Assembly (NCBI RefSeq): GCF_030704535.1
Contig: NC_081818.1
Location: 28,531,001-28,595,000, forward strand
Reading direction: 5' to 3'
Length of the DNA stretch: 64,000 bases
From: Vitis vinifera
Taxonomy: Eukaryota > Streptophyta > Magnoliopsida > Vitales > Vitaceae
Below are positions 53,302 through 64,000 of the stretch, one piece after another (positions within the stretch are counted from its first letter, which is position 1; every line of letters begins with the position of its first letter). The notes beneath the pieces are model-generated. The model was not told the DNA's origin and ran no database searches. It saw nothing but the letters and a program-made list of their open reading frames with translations. A program made the translations under genes and the position numbers.

Positions 53302-55778
53302 ATGGGTAATCAGGCCACTGGCGATGATGACAGCGTCAGTAGCAGTACTGTTACTAACTCTGATAATAATGCGATTAGCAATGTTGTCGATGAGGCAACC
53401 GAAAATCTGGAGAGTGCTGAGATTAACAATGGTGCAGATGAAACGACTAAGAATGTAGAGATTAGCAATGCGGAGGACGAAGCGAAGAAAGATGTGGAAA
53501 CTACTGAGATTAGCAACGGGGATGCGGCTGAAGCAACCGAAAATGGGGAAAGTGTGGATTGTGTTGAAAGCGAGAAGAGTAGTTTGAGTTCCGCGAGTTA
53601 TTCTAACAGTTCTGACGCCAATGAGACCAATTTCAGAAGTTTCTGCGCGTCGAAGCCCCATAGAGGCAACGACATCCGATGGGATGCGATACAGTGCGTC
53701 AAGGCTAAAGATGGGGACATGGGTTTGTGCCACTTTAGGCTTTTGAAGAAGCTGGGATGTGGGGATATTGGGAGTGTGTATTTGGCTGAACTGAGAGGAA
53801 TGAGCTGTTTGTTTGCCATGAAGGTGATGGACAAAGGGATGCTAGAAGAGAGGAAGAAGTTGATGAGAGCCCAGACTGAGAGAGAAATATTGGGTTTGTT
53901 GGATCACCCATTTCTTCCAACCCTTTACTCGCATTTCGAAACGGAGAAGTTTTCTTGTTTATTGATGGAGTTCTGCAGCGGTGGGGATCTTCACACGCTG
54001 AGGCAGAGGCAACCGGGCAAGCATTTTTCTGAACAAGCAGCTAGGTTTGTTCCTAACTTTTTAGATTAATATGCTCTTCTTTGTTGTGTTTGATCTTGGT
54101 TCATCCCCAAATTGAACTGGTCTTCGTTGATTAAGAATGCAATAGGACTGAGAGGAGATGCTATGCTAGAAAGGTTTAGAAAAATGGAGATTAGAAAGCA
54201 TTTTTCAATATGTTCTAGTATGCTGAGAATCTGAAAATATAAATCAGGGAAAAGGATTAGAAAGTGATAATGAATTACAGCTGAGGCTCCCTAGGTTTTT
54301 ACCCTCAGATCCAAATGAAGCCTTGATAACCAGGGAAAAGTAGGGAAACAACTAAGACTTTTGATTCCAATGATGATGACCCACCTCGTTTTGTTGGTAC
54401 AGCGTAAACCCCTCTTTCAGTTTTTTTAACTTAGATGTTCTTTATCATCAAGCCAAAAAGGGGGGAAATAATTAAGCAGCCCCCAATTTTTGGAACTTTG
54501 AATGTGAATTTTGATGGATCACACCAAAAGGATCATCCTTGGTTGCCTTAGCATAGAACTTTTCCAAGACTGGATAGGGCAGTGTTTGAATGTTCTCAGT
54601 TTCACACCTCATTGTAATTGCCTTTGTGGTGGAAAACACTAAAAAGTGTTCAGTTCTCTGCATGACTTGGTTATCATTGGTTGGCTTAGCATAGAACTTT
54701 TCCAAGACTGGATAGGGCAGTGTCTGAATGTTCTCAGTTTAACACCTCATTGTAATTGCCTTTGTAGTGGAAACACTAAAGAGTGTTCAGTTGTCTGCAT
54801 GACTTGGTTGGTTGGTTTCTACCTTTGCTTTGTTAATGTAATTTTGATATGAGCATGTTAGTTACATTTAGCTTTACAATAACTTCGTTTTAATTTGCTT
54901 GCAGGTTTTATGCTTCAGAAGTGCTTCTTGCTCTTGAGTATCTGCACATGTTGGGGGTGGTTTATAGAGATTTAAAGCCTGAAAATGTTTTGGTGAGGGA
55001 GGATGGCCACATCATGCTCTCAGATTTTGACTTATCGCTGAGATGCTATGTGAGTCCCACCCTTGTTCAAACCAGCAGTGACCCATCATTTAGGATATCT
55101 TCATACTGCATCCAGCCATCTTGCATTGATCCTGCATGCAAATTATCAGTCTGTGTAGAGCCCTCTTGCTTGCAGCCCTCTTGCTTTAAGCCTCGGCTGT
55201 TTAAGGCTAAATCAAGGAAGCCCAGAAGTGAAAGATTAAGTTTGACAAATCTAGATTCACTTCCTATGCTGATTGCAGAACCAACTGGTGCCCGCTCCAT
55301 GTCATTTGTTGGGACCCATGAATATTTAGCTCCTGAAATAATCAGAGGGGATGGTCATGGTAGTGCTGTTGATTGGTGGACTTTTGGTATTTTCTTGTAT
55401 GAGTTACTACATGGGAGGACACCATTTAAAGGCAATGGGAACCGAGAGACATTGTTCAATGTTGTTGGCCAGTCTCTGAAGTTTGCTGAAGGATCCTCTA
55501 TTAGTTTTGCTGCCAAGGACTTGATACGGGGTTTGCTTGTAAAGGATCCACAGAAGAGATTAGGATACAAAAGAGGTGCCACAGAGATCAAGCAGCATCC
55601 CTTCTTTGAAAGTGTCAACTGGGCTCTCATTCGCAGTACTCACCCTCCTCAAATCCCTAAACCTGTTGATCTTGAATGTCTTAATCACACATCATCCTCA
55701 TCCATGCGTCTAAATGACAAGGGAGCTACGGACTCAGATAGATCATCAGGTCCTTACTTAGATTTTGAATTTTTCTAA
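53302..55778 (+). CDS. AGCVIII Ser/Thr protein kinase, D6PK-like, two exons
   Basis: Exon 1 is 53302-54044, intron 54045-54904 (GTTTGT..TTGCAG, splitting an Arg codon AG/G), exon 2 54905-55778; 538 residues. The N-terminal ~130 residues are acidic and Ser/Asn-rich with EISNG/EINNG-type repeats. Kinase: glycine loop [10 protein letters not shown] at 151-160, Lys174 in [15 protein letters not shown] (Asp270), DFD instead of DFG at 288-290 (AGCVIII hallmark), and a ~100-residue activation-loop insertion with CxxPSC repeats and basic residues. Then [12 protein letters not shown] (APE 390-392), and the C-terminus ends FEFF, a hydrophobic-motif-like tail. Relatives (D6PK/PK5) phosphorylate PIN auxin carriers at the plasma membrane. 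The orthologue within the family cannot be fixed by eye. Confidence 0.93.
54541..54814. repeat. Tandem duplication in the kinase intron
   Basis: Two copies of a ~138-base unit in direct repeat (shared: TTAGCATAGAACTTTTCCAA, GACTGGATAGGGCAGTGT, CTCTGCATGACTTGG / GTCTGCATGACTTGG). Only about ten differences separate them. Confidence 0.9.
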
Positions 55779-58700
55779 TGAATTTTGGTGGAACAATAGT
55801 AGCAGTTGCTCTTGAGGTCATTGAAGTTTTCATTGTTAGTGTGTATTCATTTCCTCAATGAAATCTTGTTTCCTTTTAGAAGATTCTTCCTTTTTCTACC
55901 ATCAACTTGTGGGGTCTGTTAGATTTTTGCAATTCCCTCAGGTTGCTTTTTCAGGGGCATAGCATATAGCCCATGACCTCAAATTAGCATGAAAAACCCT
56001 TTTTTCTTTTTGGAATACTTCAAAAAGAAAAGGGCCAAGAAGAAAGCAAAATCAACTTTCATTGCAACTTGTTTTTCATGCTGCAGCTGTCACGGGTCCT
56101 CAGCCTTGGAGTTTCTTAAGGTAATGATGGTCCTCCAATGGTGGGTCTCCCCCTCCTTTTCACCATACTCCTTTCTATGTGACCACTGTTTGTCCTGAAT
56201 CCATATTGGCCCTCAAACTTCGCCTCCAGATGTTCAATTGGATAAAGAGGAAAGAAAAAAATACATATATGAAATGGACAAATCAGAGAAAAGCTTTAGG
56301 TATTGTAGGCCACTGAATTCCTCTGGCAACAAGGAATTGTGGTGTCTCTGTCACAGTGACCTTTATTTCTCATGGTTGCTTCTACCTTTGTTTGGATTCT
56401 GCTTCCTTGAATTGTTGAAGGGCTGCTTTATTCTTCTGTAGACCACCACAGGCTTTTCTTTGAGATTGATTTATCAGTCTTTCTTGGATACTATTTGTCG
56501 AATAGAGGATTGATGCTGATTGCACAAGATTGATAATGATGCTTGCTCCTTCTCTTCTCTTGCATACATTCTGCAGTACCATCACCATTTCTTTTGCTTC
56601 AATTTTGTTTTTTTATTTTTATTTTTTAAGAAAATTCAAATATCCCGGGCCATATGGTCTGTTTTGAACCCATCAGTATTTCTCTTTTCAAGCGATAAAA
56701 TAATTTCTTCGAGTCTTTGGGAATATGAGAATCTCATGTTTTCTATCATTTCCTAACAAAATATATGGCTATGATGTATTAGTGAACACCCCCATATTCA
56801 AATTCATTTATTATATAGCCAATAATCTAATCATATTGAAGAGATCTTATTCTTAATATGTTTGATGGACTATCATCTTTATGCTAAATAGTAAATTCAT
56901 CCTCCAAATTCTTATACCATATTTGAAATAGAGGGATTTGGGTGGAAAAAGAAAAAATAAATAAAATTGAATCCAATGTTTTAGATGGGGAGAATTCTTC
57001 TTAAAAATAAGAGAAAAAATGTCAAATCATTTTAAAGGTAAGAAAAGAAAAGAAAAAAAAAACAATTACATTTAAAAATGGTAGGAATTCATGAATTTAA
57101 ATTTGATTAAAATAGGTATAAAATCATAATTTCTTATTGTGTACATGTTTTTTTTTTTTTTTTTTTTTAACTCTTTCTTCTATTTATTCTATGATACCAT
57201 CAATTTCAATTTTCATTTTCAATTTATTTCAAATGGATATTAAGAAATTTTCTTTTTATTAAAAACATATTTTTGTCAAGTTACTTTTTAGGTAATAATT
57301 GATTTAAAAAGGTCTTAAAGGAAGGTATATTTTGTTTATTATGAAAAATATGAATAAAAAATTTTAAATATAAATAAAATTTATTAGAAATTTATGCATT
57401 TTAAAATTATTTAATTTTTTTAGGTATAAAAATGACTTATTAATTTTAACTTTTTTTTTCTACTATTGTTCACTCCATTTTCTTTCCTTTTTTTCCTGGA
57501 ATTATTAAAATCAACGAGTTCTTTTTTATTTCTTTTACAAAACTGAAAATTTTAACTTTTCCTTTTTATACAAAATGAGATAATTAATTAAAAATCAATT
57601 CTTTCATTTAAAATTCTATTATTTGAATTCTTTTTCTTTAAAATTTAATTTCAAATCAAGAGTAAAGTAAATTTTATCCACGTAATTTTTTTTAACATAA
57701 AAACTTAATAAGTTAGCATGAAACCTTAAAAAATTGTATTTAAATGTTATTGATTTTATCAAAAGATTAGATATAAATGTATTAAAATAATTTCTTATTT
57801 TTCATCATATTAGTTCAAAGTCAAAGTAAATATTATATTTTTCACATTGCAATAGAATATTATAAAGTTTTATCAAAATAATTTTTTATTTAGTGTTTGG
57901 TAAAACTTATTATTTAATTTTTATTTTAAAGATTAAGGTTATTTAATAAAATTAATTTAAAATTTACTCTAAATCGTCAAATTGACATATTTATCCTTAT
58001 AAATTGTAACTAGAGTAAAGAATGTCAGATAACAATAGAGATAGTAAAGTAGTCAAAAAAATTGTAAGGATAATTATGACAAAAAATGATAAAAACGTAA
58101 AATAAAAATGTAAACTTAAAAATAATATAATTATTTTTATTTATTATTTAAAATTATTTTTAATTTAAAGTTATATTATTAAATTATTTTATCAAACATA
58201 TTAATTATTATTTAATGACTTAAATTAAGTTATTAAGTCATTTTAAGTTATTAAGTTAGTTTATGGGGTTTTAAGTTTTATAAAAAGTTGTATATATCTT
58301 TTTTTTCAAAAGAAACACCCTTACAGAAAATTGGGATATCTTACTATTAATTCCATTGATTGAAGAAGAAAAGGCCTCCAACAAAATTTGTTTAATTTGG
58401 TCAGTCCAATTAGTTCACATATTTTATGTAGAGTACATGGGTGATTGCCACGTGTTGGCATACCCTTGGTTGCAATCACCCTTGGTTGTGCTCTTAAAAT
58501 TCTCAGATGTATGCTTCTTCATTGAGTCGTCATTGTTGAAAAATAAAGGTGTCAAGGGGCCAAAACATGCATATATATATAAAAGAAAATGTAGGCCATG
58601 AGTGAGAACAACGTTAGACTAGTGAGTGTGACAAGATTCAAGTGTGGACAATAAATTCCGAAAATCAAAGGAAACAATATAAAATGGACGGTGATACCAA

Positions 58701-59414
58701 GATGCTAGAGGATTTCCATCTTCACTTGCACCTAGTGCGTGTTACATCCTCAACTTCCTAATTGAAAAAGGTGGTCCACATTATCATATAATTAATCCTA
58801 TTTATAATTTTTCTTTCTTATTTGAAATCATCATATTGTAAAGTTAAATACCCGTGACTAACCGATATTTCAAATAGTACCATATGAAATAGATGAAAAA
58901 AAAATATTATAAAATATATCGATCAAAGAAAATTTGAAGCGTGATGATTAAAAAATAGCTAATTGACTATTAATAGATAGCGACTCGATCAAAGGAACCA
59001 TCCAAATCAAGTAAATTTCCACATGAGAATTTCTATCTTGTGATTTAGTAACTATTAGTTAAAATATCAATTATGCTACATTGAAATTGTATTATTGAAT
59101 AGTTTTTACTAGACTTGTATTATTATTATTATATTGATGAGGCTTGTAGAGTTCCAAAATTCAAGGATCCAAAATCAATGTACAAAAACTTTGCCAATGG
59201 TTTCTATGCTTGAGCGTTTAGGCGCGTTGGGCGAGGCCGCGAGGGCGAATGTGGCATATCCTCCATGGAGTTTCACTTTTTTGAAGCTTCAAAGACTGGA
59301 CTAAACTAAATTATGTCGATCATTACGAGAATTTTTCATCTACACTTTTTCGGAAATCTCGGCGCCTCCATTGTTCTCATAAACCTAAACATTGTCCCCA
59401 CGTTAACTCCTCTC
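55779..59414. other. Intergenic between kinase and GPAT
   Basis: The kinase 3' UTR lies at the start. 56760-58350 is very AT-rich with a T-run near 57148-57169 and MITE-like stretches (57330-57500). No gene or RNA was recognised. Short frames such as the one at 58356-58601 have no domain or coding bias. Confidence 0.6.
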
Positions 59415-59421
59415 TATATAA
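59415..59421 (+). promoter_or_regulatory. TATA box of the GPAT gene
   Basis: TATATAA, 77 bases before the ATG at 59498, followed by a C/A-rich leader. Confidence 0.7.
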
Positions 59422-59497
59422 CCGTATAAACCACCAAAAAACCCACTCCAACCCTTCTTCAACACAGTACTCCATTTTGTAGCCAACGAAGAGCCAA

Positions 59498-61814
59498 ATG
59501 ACCAAATCAAACCTCCACTCTCCTCCCACCTCCCTAACCATCGATCAATGCACCTCCATCGGCCGGGAAAAGGAGACGGTTGTGGCGGACATGGACGGAA
59601 CTCTTCTCAGAGGGCGCAGTTCGTTCCCCTACTTTGCACTTGTTGCCTTCGAGGTTGGTGGGATTTTTAGGCTTCTTCTGTTGTTGCTATGTTCTCCATT
59701 GGCTGGAGTTCTCTACTACTTCATATCGGAGCCAGCTGGCATTCAGGTGCTCATATTCGCGACCTTTGTGGGGATGAAGGTTTCGGATATCGAGTCGGTG
59801 GCGCGGGCAGTTTTGCCCAAGTTTTACGCGAGCGACCTGCACCCGGAGGCGTGGAGGGTGTTCTCGTCGTGTGGGAAGAGGTGTGTGCTCACCGCGAATC
59901 CGAGGATTATGGTGGAGGCCTTCCTGAAGGATTTTTTGGGTGCAGACATGGTGTTGGGGACGGAGGTGGACACGTATAAAGGGAGAGCTACTGGGCTTGT
60001 CCGTGGTGGTGGGGTTCTTGTTGGGAAGAGAAAGGCAGAGGCCCTCCGAAATGCCTTCAGCGAGACGTCTTTACCGGAGATTGGACTCGGTGATCGGGAG
60101 ACGGATTATCCATTTATGAGTCTCTGCAAGGTTTGTCGGCTACCCAACACTATATATCACTAATTTTAATTGTTGAGAGAATTAAGTAAGCTCCAAGGCC
60201 ATGGCCAATGGTTCTTGCGTAGTGTCAGGTTGACCATGCATGGTTTTGTTGTATGTTATGTCACCAAGAATTATAGCATAGAACCTGGCATTGGAGGTTG
60301 ACCATGTGTGAAGAGTTGGTAGTTGATGGGATTTATTCATATAAAGCAATTATGCTGTGCAGTTTTCCTTTTATGGTCACCAATTGGAAGGGTTTTGCAA
60401 GGGTTACAGTCAGGCTGAGCTCAGACTCAAGGTCAAAACCCAATCAAAGCTCATTCCACAAAGCTAAGCAAACAGCATTTAGGGAAGTTAGTTACTTTTA
60501 TCACTAATAGGCCCTCTGCTTTATGGGAGGAAAGTGCTTAAACGCATTTGTCTTTAAAAGTCGAACATAATTTTCAAAAATATTTTGCATGGTTAAAAAT
60601 TTTATTACCATATACTTTTACTTCAACTTTTAACTGAACCCAAAAATAGTAACTATGCCAAACATACCTGAACCACAGACTAGAAGACCAATTGTGACCC
60701 AAACTCAAAGACTGGGCTCAAAAGATTTGACCCATTTAATCTTAGTCCAAACTCAAATAAAACTTAGGCTTAGCTGTTGGGCATGTCAGTAGGGTACATC
60801 TCATTCTCTCCATATATCCGGCCACTATAGTATCTTCTTAGGAAGATAGAGAGCATCTCAATATTGAGGGTCATAATATATGAAATTCTCATGGAATATG
60901 CTGATTTCATGCAGGAGAGTTACATAGTTCCAGCGAAGCCTGAGGTGGAGGCTGTTAGCCATGACAAATTGCCAAAGCCCATTGTATTCCACGACGGCCG
61001 CCTCGTCCAAAAACCAACCCCTTTCATGGCGCTTCTCACCATCCTCTGGATCCCAGTAGGCTTCCTCTTGGCCTGCTTGCGCATCGCCGCTGGTGCGCTC
61101 CTTCCAATGCCGCTTGTCTACTACGCCTTTTGGGCACTCGGTGTCAGAGTTTATATCAAGGGCAACCCCCCTCCACCAGCCAAAAAATCAATAGGCCAAT
61201 CTGGCGTCCTCTTCATTTGCTCTCACAGAACCCTCCTCGACCCTATCTTCCTCTCCGCCGCATTAGGCCGCCCTATCCCTGCAGTCACGTACTCCCTTTC
61301 TCGTCTCTCCGAATTCATCTCCCCCATCAAGACAGTCCGGCTCAGTCGCGATCGAGCCACCGACGCAGCAATGATAAAGAAGCTCTTAGAGGCAGGTGAC
61401 CTAGCCATATGTCCCGAAGGAACCACTTGCAGGGAGCCATTTCTGCTAAGATTTTCTGCCTTGTTTTCTGAGCTAACCGACGAGCTGGTGCCGGTGGCTA
61501 TGGCAAACCGCATGACCATGTTTCATGGGACAACAGCTAGAGGTTGGAAGGGGATGGACCCCTTTTACTACTTCATGAACCCTAGCCCTGCCTATGAGGT
61601 AAACTTCTTGAATAAGCTTCCACATGAGCTCACTTGCGGTGCTGGAAAATCGAGCCACGACGTCGCGAACTACATACAGAGGATGATTGCCGCAAGTCTA
61701 TCATATGAGTGCACCAACTTCACTAGGAAGGATAAGTATCGGGCACTGGCCGGGAACGATGGAACTGTAGTGGAAAAGCCCAAGGTTGATGCTAATAAAG
61801 TCATGGGCTGCTAG
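59498..61814 (+). CDS. sn-glycerol-3-phosphate 2-O-acyltransferase (plant GPAT), two exons
   Basis: Exon 1 is 59498-60130, intron 60131-60914 (GTTTGT..ATGCAG, phase 0), exon 2 60915-61814; 510 residues, normal for the family. The N-terminal HAD-type phosphatase domain has motif I DMDGTLL (Asp31, Asp33) and the metal site GLGDRETD (Asp199, Asp203), both intact. Membrane segments are around 45-75 ([14 protein letters not shown]) and 245-270 ([16 protein letters not shown]). Acyltransferase: HRTLLD (His315, Asp320), [34 protein letters not shown] (378 onward), VPVAM. It transfers an acyl group from acyl-CoA to glycerol-3-phosphate in the ER. With an active phosphatase, as in GPAT4/6/8, the product would be 2-monoacylglycerol for cutin; GPAT5/7 suberin enzymes have lost these aspartates. 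The acyltransferase half reads closer to GPAT5/7, so the clade is uncertain. Confidence 0.93.
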
Positions 61815-62260
61815 AAATCAGATGTTTTTTCCTTTTTCATGTGAGCTTTGCTTGATCTTTTTTCTCATATCATGCATTGTTTGCCTTAATTTTGTGGGCG
61901 TAACCGATTATAGTTTGTTCTCTTTAAAGCTGAAGAACAAAAAATGGTCAGGGCATCCATGGCTAGCCGCTCCATTTGTTTTTACAAATGAAAAGTGAAT
62001 TAAGGTGTAAAATCAAAATGATTCTGCATGACATGAAAGTTTGAGGTCTTGGTTCATGGAACTCCCTCAAGGGTTGAATAGACTGTCTTTCTTTGTAGTT
62101 GAAATTCAAATTTCTAATTTTAAATTTCTATTTGTTCTCTTATTAAATGTATTTAATTAATAAAATAAAGAATAATCAATCTCACATTGAAGACACGGAT
62201 GTATGTGGAAAACTAATATTAATCGAAACTTATACTTATTAGTACATAAATTAGGTCGCA

Positions 62261-62262
<2 letters not shown>

Positions 62263-62314
<52 letters not shown>
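62263..62314. repeat. (AT)n microsatellite
   Basis: About 25 AT units. Confidence 0.95.
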
Positions 62315-62315
<1 letters not shown>

Positions 62316-62797
62316 CCCTTAAGACCTATATTGATCAAAACTTATTTTTATGTTCATGATGAAGCACCTTTAGAAGGAACACTTTAACAAGTAAATGGGA
62401 TACAATCAAGCACCAAGAGTAAACTCCAACTATATGTGTGTTTCGACAATATTAGAATTACGTAGAAATAATGATAATATACTCTAGGGTAGAGGGGTGT
62501 TATTCAATAACACACCACTAAACATGTCTATGGGATACAAACTCTAATGGATAGGGATAGGTGAATGTTTTAGTTTGGAATCTATGGAGAAGAAAAAAAT
62601 TCTTTAAGTGCTTGAAAAAAAAAAAAACAAAAGATCACTTCAGAGTGTGTTAAGCATTTTTTTTTAGAAAATGGTTCTACTCTTTTATATTTAGATGATA
62701 AAAGTTTTCAAATATTAAAAATGTTAAAAGTTTTTTCTAAAATCGCTATTAAATAGACTGTAAATACTTTTAAAATGAGCTCAAGTAGCGCCAAAAG

Positions 62798-62914
62798 AGT
62801 TTGAGCGCTTTTAAAAGGTCATTTGGATAGTTAAGTGTTCCTTTATATGATTTTCTAGTTTGAGCGCTTTTAAAAGGCCATTTGGGTAGTTAAGTGTTTC
62901 TTTATATGATTTTC
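62798..62914. repeat. 59-base tandem duplication
   Basis: Two copies of AGTTTGAGCGCTTTTAAAAG..AGTTAAGTGTT/TTCTTTATATGATTTTC in direct repeat, differing at about four bases. Confidence 0.9.
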
Positions 62915-63811
62915 CTTTTTAAATCTAATTTATTGTCCAATAAGTTTATACATTTGTTATGTATCTCATTTATATTATTATACTTTCAACAACACAAGTA
63001 TACTTATGAATGAATTTGTTGTGATCTTGAGTTTTCAAGGTCAATGTAAGAAGTATGTAAATTTAAAACTCAAAATACTTGGAATAAAATTACAAATTTA
63101 AACTAATTAGTCTAACACACTAACAATATCCCTTTTTAATAATTTTGTGACAAAATAATGATTGTATAAATCATTTAATGCTTTTAAATAAGGTTTACAG
63201 ATCACTAGTCATGCTCAAATCTAAACTAAACATTTTATAAACTAATTTTTCAATTTTACAATGACAAATCTTGAATATTAATTCTTAAAAAAAAAAAAAA
63301 AAAGAACAGTTGACCCACACACACTTGAACAATAATACCATTTCATTTTCACCAAAATATATTTATTATTTTAATATTATACAAAATTATAAAATATCGA
63401 AGATTGATGTATCTTTTATAGATTTGATTACTTAACATATAAATAGTTAATTTATTTTCTTGATTTTCCTTTTGTGATGTTGTGCTTTTATTATTACGTG
63501 AAAGATTGGTTATAAACTTCTTAAGCTTCTTTAAGGAGAATTTTAAATAAGTCGGGACATTCTTTCAAAATATCCTATAATTTAGGTAATAATCTTTTGT
63601 TTTATTTTAATGAATTTGATTTATTTTGTTGGTTGTGGCGTAGGGTTGTTGTTATTGGAGTATGAGTTGGGTTTGGTTTGGTTTGTTTGATTCTATTAGG
63701 TCCGAAACAAAGAAATCAAAACTCACATCAGCCAAGTCAATTTCCACAAGTCCTAGGCCTTTTGGTGGGTAAGGATGCCACCAATCTGGAATGCCTGCAA
63801 GGAGGCCTGCA

Positions 63812-63892
63812 ACAGCGCCTAAACGGCGTCTTTTGAACGCCTGAAACGGCGCCGAAATGGCGCCTTTTGAACGCCTGAAATGGCGTCTGCCA
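63812..63892. repeat. Short GC-rich tandem repeat (GGCGTCTTTTGAACGCCTGAAA)
   Basis: The unit GGCGYCTTTTGAACGCCTGAAA occurs about twice with partial copies (CGGCGCCGAAATGGCG), an inverted-repeat-rich island in AT-rich DNA near the right edge. The elements GGCGTC..GACGCC-like arms could fold. Confidence 0.7.
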
Positions 63893-64000
63893 CTGCACCA
63901 CCGTCTGGAAGCCATAATAGCTTCTCGCTCGCCTGAAGCGGCGTTCCCAGCCCTCCTCTTGCTCTGGATCTTTTGTTTGTGTTTTTAAAAAATGTTTTGG

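Larger units (their letters stand above)
61815..64000. other. Intergenic right end
   Basis: GPAT 3' UTR, then AT-rich DNA with the repeats listed separately. No gene is supported, including the 87-codon minus frame at 63652-63915, which is made by a GC-rich repeat. Confidence 0.6.

Noticed and set aside
63652-63915. 87-codon Arg-rich ORF at the right edge
   Set aside because: Generated by a short GC-rich repeat and AT-rich flank; no recognisable domain.

Overview
The window is plant nuclear DNA. The evidence is LTR retrotransposons with initiator-Met-tRNA primer sites, GT-AG introns, a plant AGCVIII kinase, a plant sn-glycerol-3-phosphate acyltransferase, a thaumatin-like protein, and C/D snoRNAs behind a telo-box/Site II promoter. 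The style of the AT-rich repeats and of the SIRE-type Copia element suggests a woody eudicot, most likely grapevine (Vitis). The species call is an inference from recall, not a database hit.

Layout. (1) 1-42 kb is a tandem array of AAA-ATPase genes of the AATP1/ASD type, all on the minus strand: copy 1 (cut by the left edge), copy 2 (one nonsense codon just before the P-loop), a 3'-end fragment at 26.1 kb, and three intact copies at 28.0, 33.8 and 38.3 kb. Their promoters and flanks are duplicated with them. (2) The array is broken up by mobile DNA: a 2.8-kb solo LTR (3.5-6.3 kb), an old Copia element A (7.26-21.18 kb), a young antisense SIRE-type Copia element B nested in A (9.4-18.9 kb), a Mutator-like MITE with exact 9-bp target duplications (25.3-26.0 kb), and an LTR with an inverted segment that truncates one AAA copy (26.5-27.6 kb). 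(3) 42.9-48.6 kb is a decayed Copia element C with an AATTT target duplication. (4) 49.0-50.0 kb holds a polycistronic C/D-box snoRNA gene on the minus strand, invisible to ORF calling. Two of its guides match adjacent sites in 25S rRNA. (5) 50.9-51.8 kb is a two-exon thaumatin-like gene (minus). (6) 53.3-55.8 kb is a two-exon D6PK-like AGCVIII kinase (plus). (7) 59.5-61.8 kb is a two-exon GPAT (plus) with intact phosphatase and acyltransferase motifs. The rest is AT-rich intergenic DNA with microsatellites and small tandem repeats.

The host genes do not form a pathway. They are a tandemly expanded stress/senescence-type ATPase family next to single-copy genes for rRNA methylation guides, defence/cell wall, auxin-transport kinase signalling and cutin/suberin lipid synthesis. 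The most notable items are the snoRNA cluster, the extra third ORF (resembling the putative plant transposon protein family) in young element B, and the signs of gene conversion, pseudogenisation and rearrangement in the AAA array.
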